A stretch of DNA of 10,164 nt from Spongiibacteraceae bacterium (lineage in GTDB: Bacteria; Pseudomonadota; Gammaproteobacteria; Pseudomonadales; PIVM01), in the NCBI GenBank assembly GCA_030618505.1, contig JAUXDF010000079.1:1-10164 (forward strand). Direction: 5' to 3'. A program made the position numbers and the translations under genes. Every line of letters begins with the position of its first letter. Positions within the stretch are counted from its first letter, which is position 1. Shown here in pieces: positions 5,673 to 10,164 of the stretch. Below the pieces are notes generated by a model. The model was not told where the DNA came from. It made no database searches and saw only the letters and a program-made list of their open reading frames with translations.

Positions 5673-6734
5673 GTGTTCGGTTTATTCAATAAAAGGTCTG
5701 TAACCGTAGTTGGGCTCGATATTAGCTCTTCGTCGGTCAAGTTACTGGAATTAAGCCAAAATGGCGACCGCTATCGAGTGGAAAGCTACGCTGTTGCGTC
5801 CTTGCCCCCCAATGCCGTAGTTGAGAAGAATATTAACGAAGTAGACGGCGTTGCAGAAGCGGTTCGAAAGGCCATAGAATTATCTAAAACAAAAATCAAG
5901 AATGCTTCCGTAGCTGTGGCAGGCTCTGCTGTTATCACCAAGGTGATTCAGATGGATGGCAGCCTGAATGATGATCAAATGGAAAGCCAGATAGCACTTG
6001 AGGCTGATCAGTATATCCCCTACCCATTAGATGAAGTCGCCATCGATTTTGAAGTGCAAAATATCACCGAAGATAACGAAGATCAGGTTGATGTGTTACT
6101 CGCCGCCTGTCGTCGGGAGAATGTTGATCTGAGGGTTGATGCACTCGATATGGCTGGCATGGTGGCAAAAATCGTTGATGTTGAAGCTTATGCTATGGAG
6201 CGAGCATTTGGTTTAGTCAGCTCGCAAATGGATCACGATGACCAGACGACGGTTGCTATCGTCGATATTGGCGCCACGATGACCACTCTTAGTGTATTGA
6301 CGGGTGGCAAAACAGTTTATACCCGAGAGCAGCTCTTTGGTGGCAAGCAGTTGACTGAAGAAATTCAGCGGCGTTACGGGCTTTCCGCTGATGAAGCCGG
6401 CATTGCGAAAAAACAGGGCGGTTTGCCCGATGATTATGAATCAGAGGTGCTGGATCCGTTTAAGGATGCGGTTGTGCAACAGGTGACGCGGTCCTTGCAA
6501 TTTTTCTTCTCCTCGAGTCAATACAATGATGTTGATTATATTGTCCTTTCCGGTGGTGTTGCCTCAATGACCGGGCTTGGAGATTTGGTTCAGGACAAGT
6601 TGGGGACTCCCACTATTGTTTCTAATCCGTTTGCTAATATGACCATTGCACCAAAGGTTAATGCAATGGCTTTGAGCAATGATGCGCCGTCCTTAATGAT
6701 TGCTTGCGGTTTGGCCTTGAGGAGTTTCGTTTAA
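5673..6734 (+). CDS. pilM: Type IV pilus assembly protein PilM (cytoplasmic actin-like ATPase fold)
   Basis: The 353-residue protein has the expected PilM length and its signatures: the GLFNKR start, phosphate-binding loop GLDISSSSVK (14-23), EADQYIPYPLDEV (110-122), the second phosphate loop DIGATMTT (198-205), and the adenosine-binding LSGGVASMTGL region (291-301). PilM lies on the cytoplasmic face and binds the N-terminal peptide of PilN, linking the inner-membrane alignment complex to the pilus motor and PilC. It is the first gene of pilMNOPQ. The start is GTG at 5673, with AGGA (5660-5663) nine bases upstream; this gives the canonical MFGLF N-terminus. Its stop overlaps the pilN start by one base (TAATG), indicating translational coupling. 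No membrane segment or signal peptide is present. Confidence 0.96.
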   Translation: MFGLFNKRSVTVVGLDISSSSVKLLELSQNGDRYRVESYAVASLPPNAVVEKNINEVDGVAEAVRKAIELSKTKIKNASVAVAGSAVITKVIQMDGSLNDDQMESQIALEADQYIPYPLDEVAIDFEVQNITEDNEDQVDVLLAACRRENVDLRVDALDMAGMVAKIVDVEAYAMERAFGLVSSQMDHDDQTTVAIVDIGATMTTLSVLTGGKTVYTREQLFGGKQLTEEIQRRYGLSADEAGIAKKQGGLPDDYESEVLDPFKDAVVQQVTRSLQFFFSSSQYNDVDYIVLSGGVASMTGLGDLVQDKLGTPTIVSNPFANMTIAPKVNAMALSNDAPSLMIACGLALRSFV

Positions 6735-7303
6735 TGGCAAATATCAACCTGTTACCCTGGCGTGAAGAGCGGCGTGAGGAGTTAAAGAAAGAGTTTCTGG
6801 TTATTCTGGGAGGTGTTGCGGTACTTGCAGTTGTTATCGTGATGGGCTGGATTAGTGCAGTGGATACTTCAATTGCTAATCAAACCGCTAGAAACAGTTT
6901 CCTACAAGAGAAAATTGATGAGCTTAGTCATCAGGTAAGGGAGATACAGGAGCTAAAAAGTAAGCGCGAACAATTAGTCGAACGAATGAAAATTATTCAA
7001 GATCTGCAGGGTAAGCGTCCGGAAATTGTACATTTTTTTGATGAGCTGGTAAGAACAATACCAGATGGTGTTTACTACTCAAAAGTTGAAAGAAAAGGCA
7101 GTAATATTTCCATTAGTGGTACTGCCGAGTCTAATAATAGAGTGTCAAGTTTGATGCGTCGCCTGGATGCTTCTGAGTGGTTTAAAAATCCAAATCTGAT
7201 TAGTGTCAAAGCAAATCCGGATTTCGGTGAGCAGGCGAATGATTTTATGCTAACTGTCGCGATGGCAACGCCCGCGTCAGAGGCAACGGAGAAGAGTGAA
7301 TAG
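6734..7303 (+). CDS. pilN: Type IV pilus assembly protein PilN
   Basis: This 189-residue bitopic inner-membrane protein starts with MANINLLPWRE, the conserved cytoplasmic peptide that inserts into PilM. A single membrane helix follows at about 21-41. A predicted coiled coil covers about 52-90 (alternating charged and leucine-rich heptads), and a ferredoxin-like periplasmic domain runs to the end. It pairs with PilO through these coiled coils and periplasmic domains. The ATG at 6734 overlaps the pilM stop and has a strong GAGGAG (6719-6724) nine bases upstream. An in-frame upstream start at 6704 would add ten residues ahead of the conserved MANINLLPW peptide and is not used here. Confidence 0.95.
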   Translation: MANINLLPWREERREELKKEFLVILGGVAVLAVVIVMGWISAVDTSIANQTARNSFLQEKIDELSHQVREIQELKSKREQLVERMKIIQDLQGKRPEIVHFFDELVRTIPDGVYYSKVERKGSNISISGTAESNNRVSSLMRRLDASEWFKNPNLISVKANPDFGEQANDFMLTVAMATPASEATEKSE

Positions 7304-7305
7304 TT

Positions 7306-7980
7306 ATGGCAGTAGCTGATACCTTGCAATCTCTGCAAGAATCTCTGCAGGGTTTTGATATAAATGACCTGGACTTTGAAAACATCGGTAGCTGGCCGTT
7401 GGTTATCAAGGTGGTGGCGTGGTCTTTGGTCTTTATTGTCTGCATCGGCGGTGGTTATAAGCTGACTATCGAAGATGCTTTGGCAAACCTTGATCGTATA
7501 GAGACTGAAGAGAGTAAATTGAAGCAGGAGTTTAAGAAAAAAGCCTTCGAGGCGGCAAACTTGGATGCTTACAGAGCTCAGATGAAAGAAATGCAACAGT
7601 CTTTTGGTGCTTTGGTAGGGCAATTACCTAGTGATACAGAAGTGCCCGGCTTGCTTGAAGACATTACTAACAAAGGCATTGATAATGGCCTGGGTTTTGA
7701 AAGTATCGATTTAAAGTCGGAGCGTAGTGCAGAGTTTTATGTAGAGCTTCCCATTCAGATATCGGTTATTGGTAGTTATCATGATATGGGTTCTTTTGTT
7801 AGCGGGGTTGCAGGTTTGCCTAGAATAGTAACCTTGCATGATTTTGTGATTCAGCCCGTAAAAGATAATAAAAACAAATTGGCAATGAATATTACCGCAA
7901 AAACCTATCGTTACAAAGATGATGAGGACCAGGCAGAAGATGCAAAACGGTCTAAAAAGAAAAAACGGGGGAGAAAGTAA
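7306..7980 (+). CDS. pilO: Type IV pilus assembly protein PilO
   Basis: The 224-residue inner-membrane partner of PilN has a short cytoplasmic N-terminus (1-31), one membrane helix (about 32-50), a coiled coil (about 55-100) and a ferredoxin-like periplasmic domain (about 105-200) containing VPGLLEDITNKG and the IQISVIGSYHDMGSFVSGV segment typical of PilO. PilN-PilO heterodimers hold PilP and connect the cytoplasmic PilM to the secretin. The gene begins two bases after the pilN stop, with a purine-rich GAAGAG (7291-7296) as RBS. The C-terminus is odd: an acidic stretch (DDEDQAED) followed by a lysine/arginine-rich end (KRSKKKKRGRK). The tail is encoded by A-rich DNA and its last codons contain the pilP ribosome binding site. 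Confidence 0.95.
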   Translation: MAVADTLQSLQESLQGFDINDLDFENIGSWPLVIKVVAWSLVFIVCIGGGYKLTIEDALANLDRIETEESKLKQEFKKKAFEAANLDAYRAQMKEMQQSFGALVGQLPSDTEVPGLLEDITNKGIDNGLGFESIDLKSERSAEFYVELPIQISVIGSYHDMGSFVSGVAGLPRIVTLHDFVIQPVKDNKNKLAMNITAKTYRYKDDEDQAEDAKRSKKKKRGRK

Positions 7981-8514
7981 ATGAAACTTCCTGGTGTTAG
8001 GCCACTACTAGTCGTGTCTGTGTTGTTGTTGAGCGCATGTGGTGGTGGAGCTGATTTTGAAGACCTGAAAGGCTATATGGCTGATGTCAAGGCCAAGCCT
8101 AAAGGACATATAGAGCCGATACCGACTTTTAGTCCTTATAAGGCTTTTAGTTATGGCGCTACCGCTTTGCGTGGTCCTTTCAGTAAGCCGGTAGCGGTGC
8201 AGGAAATTACTCGCCTGGCACCGTCCAGCAATGTAAAGCCTGATTCCAATCGAACCAAGCATTTTCTTGAGCGCTTTGGGATTGATACCTTAGCGATGGT
8301 TGGAACCCTCGAGCAGAGTGGGCAGATATGGGTAATTATTGATGATGGCAGTGGCGGAGTTCACAGAGTGAAACAGGGTGACTATTTGGGAAGGAATCAT
8401 GGCCGGATCATAGAAGTTTCAGAGGCCTATGTGGCTGTGGTTGAGATAGTCCCGAATGGTTTGGATGGGTGGGTGGAAAGACCCAGAAGCCTGAAAATGA
8501 GAGATAGCGAGTAA
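7981..8514 (+). CDS. pilP: Type IV pilus assembly lipoprotein PilP
   Basis: The 177-residue protein has a lipoprotein signal peptide: Lys2 and Arg7, a hydrophobic core (9-18), and the lipobox LSAC with the lipidated cysteine at 20. A flexible, proline-containing segment (about 21-94) is the part known to wrap around the PilN-PilO dimer. A compact beta domain (about 95-172), with GTLEQSGQIWVIIDD and HRVKQGDYLGRNHGRI, is the PilP domain that contacts the periplasmic N0 region of PilQ. PilP therefore joins the inner-membrane complex to the secretin. The ATG follows the pilO stop with no gap and has GGGGGAG (7967-7973) seven bases upstream. The residue after the lipid cysteine is Gly, not the Asp that signals inner-membrane retention in E. 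coli. Confidence 0.95.
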   Translation: MKLPGVRPLLVVSVLLLSACGGGADFEDLKGYMADVKAKPKGHIEPIPTFSPYKAFSYGATALRGPFSKPVAVQEITRLAPSSNVKPDSNRTKHFLERFGIDTLAMVGTLEQSGQIWVIIDDGSGGVHRVKQGDYLGRNHGRIIEVSEAYVAVVEIVPNGLDGWVERPRSLKMRDSE

Positions 8515-8529
8515 AAGGCGGAGAAGTTA

Positions 8530-10164
8530 ATGAAAGGCTTACAAATGATGAATAAAAAAGGGGTGCCTGTGATTAAGAGATATGCCGCCTGTATGATGCA
8601 GTTGCGATGGTTTGTGGCATTGACTGTATCTCTGATATCAGCTTTGGCATCTGCTGACACGGTTAATTTAAATCATCTGGAGTTTAGTGCCTTGCCTGGC
8701 GGCAAGGTGGAGATTCGCCTGGATTTTGATGGTGTTCCTCCTGAGCCGAAAGGCTACACCATTGAAAAGCCAGCCAGAATTGCCCTGGATTTACAAGGGG
8801 TTGCTAGTCAGCTGAAAACAAAAAAACATACCCTTGACTTAGGTAATGCTCAAAGTGTCATTGTGCTGGAAGCCGGGGATAGAACACGGATTATTGTTAA
8901 TCTGACTGAACTTACTTCTTACGATACGAAAATTGATAATAACAGCTTGTATGTTTCTGTCGGTAACGATGGCGTCCGCGATTATTTGAAAGAAACTCGG
9001 CCAGAGCTGGAGACAAAAGTTACCTCAAATGTATCTGCCATTAGCAACATTGATTTTCGTCGGGGTGAATCCGGCGAGGGCAAGGTGCTTATTGAGTTAA
9101 CCAATCCAAAGATTGATGTTGATGCTCGCGTTGAGGGTAATGAAATCAAATTATCCTTTATTAATACGGATTTACCACAGAATTTGCAGCGTCGCTATGA
9201 TGTCAGTGATTTTGCGACACCGGTGCAATCAGTTAATGCAACTTACGTCGATGGTATTGCAAGTATTACGCTGAAACCAACAGGTCAATACGATTACTTG
9301 GCTTATCAGACCGATAACACCTATGTAATTAGCGTGAAGCCACTGACACCTGATGAGGTAGAGGCTAAGAAAAAAGAGTTTGCCTACGTTGGTGATAAGT
9401 TGTCGTTGAACTTCCAGGATATAGATGTTCGAGCGGTACTGCAGTTGATTGCTGATTTTACCGATTTGAATCTGGTAGCTAGTGATACTGTTTCCGGAAA
9501 GATTACCCTGCGCTTGCAGAATGTTCCCTGGGACCAGGCCTTGCAGTTGATATTAAAAACCAAAGGTTTGGATAAGCGTCAGGAAGGTAATGTTCTGATG
9601 GTGGCGCCTGCGGCCGAGATTGCCGAGCGTGAGCGTCAGGAGATTGAAACCAATAAGCAAATTGAAGAATTGGCACCGCTGCAGTCAGAGTTTATTCGGA
9701 TCCGTTACGCCAATGCTGCAGATATTTACAGTCTTTTCGGTACTGCGGGAGAGGATGGATCAGATGAGAGTTCACAGTCTACCGGCAGCATCCTGTCACC
9801 TAGAGGGTCGGTGATTGTTGATGAGCGTACTAACTCACTACTAGTCACAGAAACTGCTCAGAAACTGGAGGAATTCCGTCGGCTGATTAAATTGATTGAT
9901 GTACCTATTCGTCAGGTGTTGATTGAGGCGCGCCTTGTTATCGCTCAGTCTGATGCAACGGAGAAACTGGGTGTTCGTTGGGGTGGTGCTGATTTAGGTG
10001 ATGGCGCTCCTGGCTCTCTCGATGGCGGAGCCATTACGGGTAATACCAACGCATTTACTGACTTTGCCAATGGGGACACTGTTAATATTGTTGATACTAT
10101 GGCTGTCGATTTGGGTGTGCCGGATATAGGGGCCAGCTCGTTTATGCTGGGCTATGTGAAGAAT
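8530..10164 (+). CDS. pilQ: Type IV pilus secretin PilQ, N-terminal 545 residues (cut by window edge)
   Basis: PilQ forms the outer-membrane channel through which the pilus fibre passes. The reading frame stays open to the right edge, so the C-terminal part of the secretin barrel is missing. Visible parts in order: a long-leadered signal peptide (hydrophobic core about 28-41, cleavage ALASA-D near 42/43); two AMIN peptidoglycan-binding domains (about 45-140 and 170-250); a secretin N0/STN domain (about 291-358, LSLNFQDIDVRAVLQLIADF); an N1/NolW-type domain (about 389-455, FIRIRYANAADIY to LIKLIDVPI); and the start of the secretin core (from about 460, VLIEARLVIAQSD). The ATG at 8530 has GGAG (8520-8523) six bases upstream, 15 bases after the pilP stop. 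Internal methionines at 6, 7, 22 and 23 are alternative starts that keep the hydrophobic core. The two AMIN domains fit anchoring the channel to peptidoglycan. Confidence 0.96.
   Translation, partial: MKGLQMMNKKGVPVIKRYAACMMQLRWFVALTVSLISALASADTVNLNHLEFSALPGGKVEIRLDFDGVPPEPKGYTIEKPARIALDLQGVASQLKTKKHTLDLGNAQSVIVLEAGDRTRIIVNLTELTSYDTKIDNNSLYVSVGNDGVRDYLKETRPELETKVTSNVSAISNIDFRRGESGEGKVLIELTNPKIDVDARVEGNEIKLSFINTDLPQNLQRRYDVSDFATPVQSVNATYVDGIASITLKPTGQYDYLAYQTDNTYVISVKPLTPDEVEAKKKEFAYVGDKLSLNFQDIDVRAVLQLIADFTDLNLVASDTVSGKITLRLQNVPWDQALQLILKTKGLDKRQEGNVLMVAPAAEIAERERQEIETNKQIEELAPLQSEFIRIRYANAADIYSLFGTAGEDGSDESSQSTGSILSPRGSVIVDERTNSLLVTETAQKLEEFRRLIKLIDVPIRQVLIEARLVIAQSDATEKLGVRWGGADLGDGAPGSLDGGAITGNTNAFTDFANGDTVNIVDTMAVDLGVPDIGASSFMLGYVKN

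Noticed and set aside
7075..7623. 182-codon reverse-strand frame across pilN and pilO
   Set aside because: Shadow frame spanning two well-supported forward genes and their junction; no recognisable domain.
1..10164. A novel defence, mobile or biosynthetic system
   Set aside because: Every long coding region belongs to a known core family. No transposase, integrase, CRISPR repeats, tRNA-associated attachment site or compositional island was seen.

Overview
The window is a core-chromosome segment of a gammaproteobacterium with moderate GC content. The gene order is priA (reverse, 5' part only) - rpmE - secreted nuclease - malic enzyme - mrcA/ponA (reverse) - pilM-N-O-P-Q. From memory this is close to the order around ponA and pilMNOPQ in Pseudomonas aeruginosa, which suggests a Pseudomonadales/Cellvibrionales-type organism. 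The species cannot be named from the sequence alone. I see no tRNA, rRNA, CRISPR array, transposase, phage gene or toxin-antitoxin pair.

Layout. Positions 1-301 (reverse) encode the first 100 residues of the replication-restart helicase PriA. A divergent intergenic region (302-531) holds a good promoter candidate for each direction and a structured 5' leader for rpmE (ribosomal protein L31, zinc-binding form). A factor-independent terminator (803-827) follows rpmE and overlaps the apparent signal-peptide codons of an exported SNase-like nuclease that ends at 1606. A second weak hairpin terminator separates this from a short-form malic enzyme (1706-2968). A REP-like palindrome (about 2982-3018) lies between the malic enzyme and the convergent gene for the bifunctional penicillin-binding protein PBP1A (3036-5498, reverse). 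A 174-base AT-rich region separates PBP1A from the divergent pilMNOPQ operon, whose genes are packed end to end (5673 to beyond the right edge). PilQ is cut off at residue 545.

How the genes fit together. PilM (cytoplasmic, actin-like), PilN and PilO (single-pass inner-membrane proteins), PilP (lipoprotein) and PilQ (outer-membrane secretin) form the alignment subcomplex of the type IV pilus machine, bridging both membranes. PBP1A polymerises and cross-links the peptidoglycan that this complex has to cross. The other genes are housekeeping: replication restart, ribosome assembly, and malate-to-pyruvate conversion.

I found no convincing new multi-gene system. The observations most worth a second look are small: a duplicated GGCAAAGnnnAGG element in the rpmE leader, a terminator that doubles as signal-peptide coding sequence, a REP-like element, a spaced inverted repeat in the mrcA/pilM promoter region, and a lysine-rich tail on PilO that also carries the pilP ribosome binding site.
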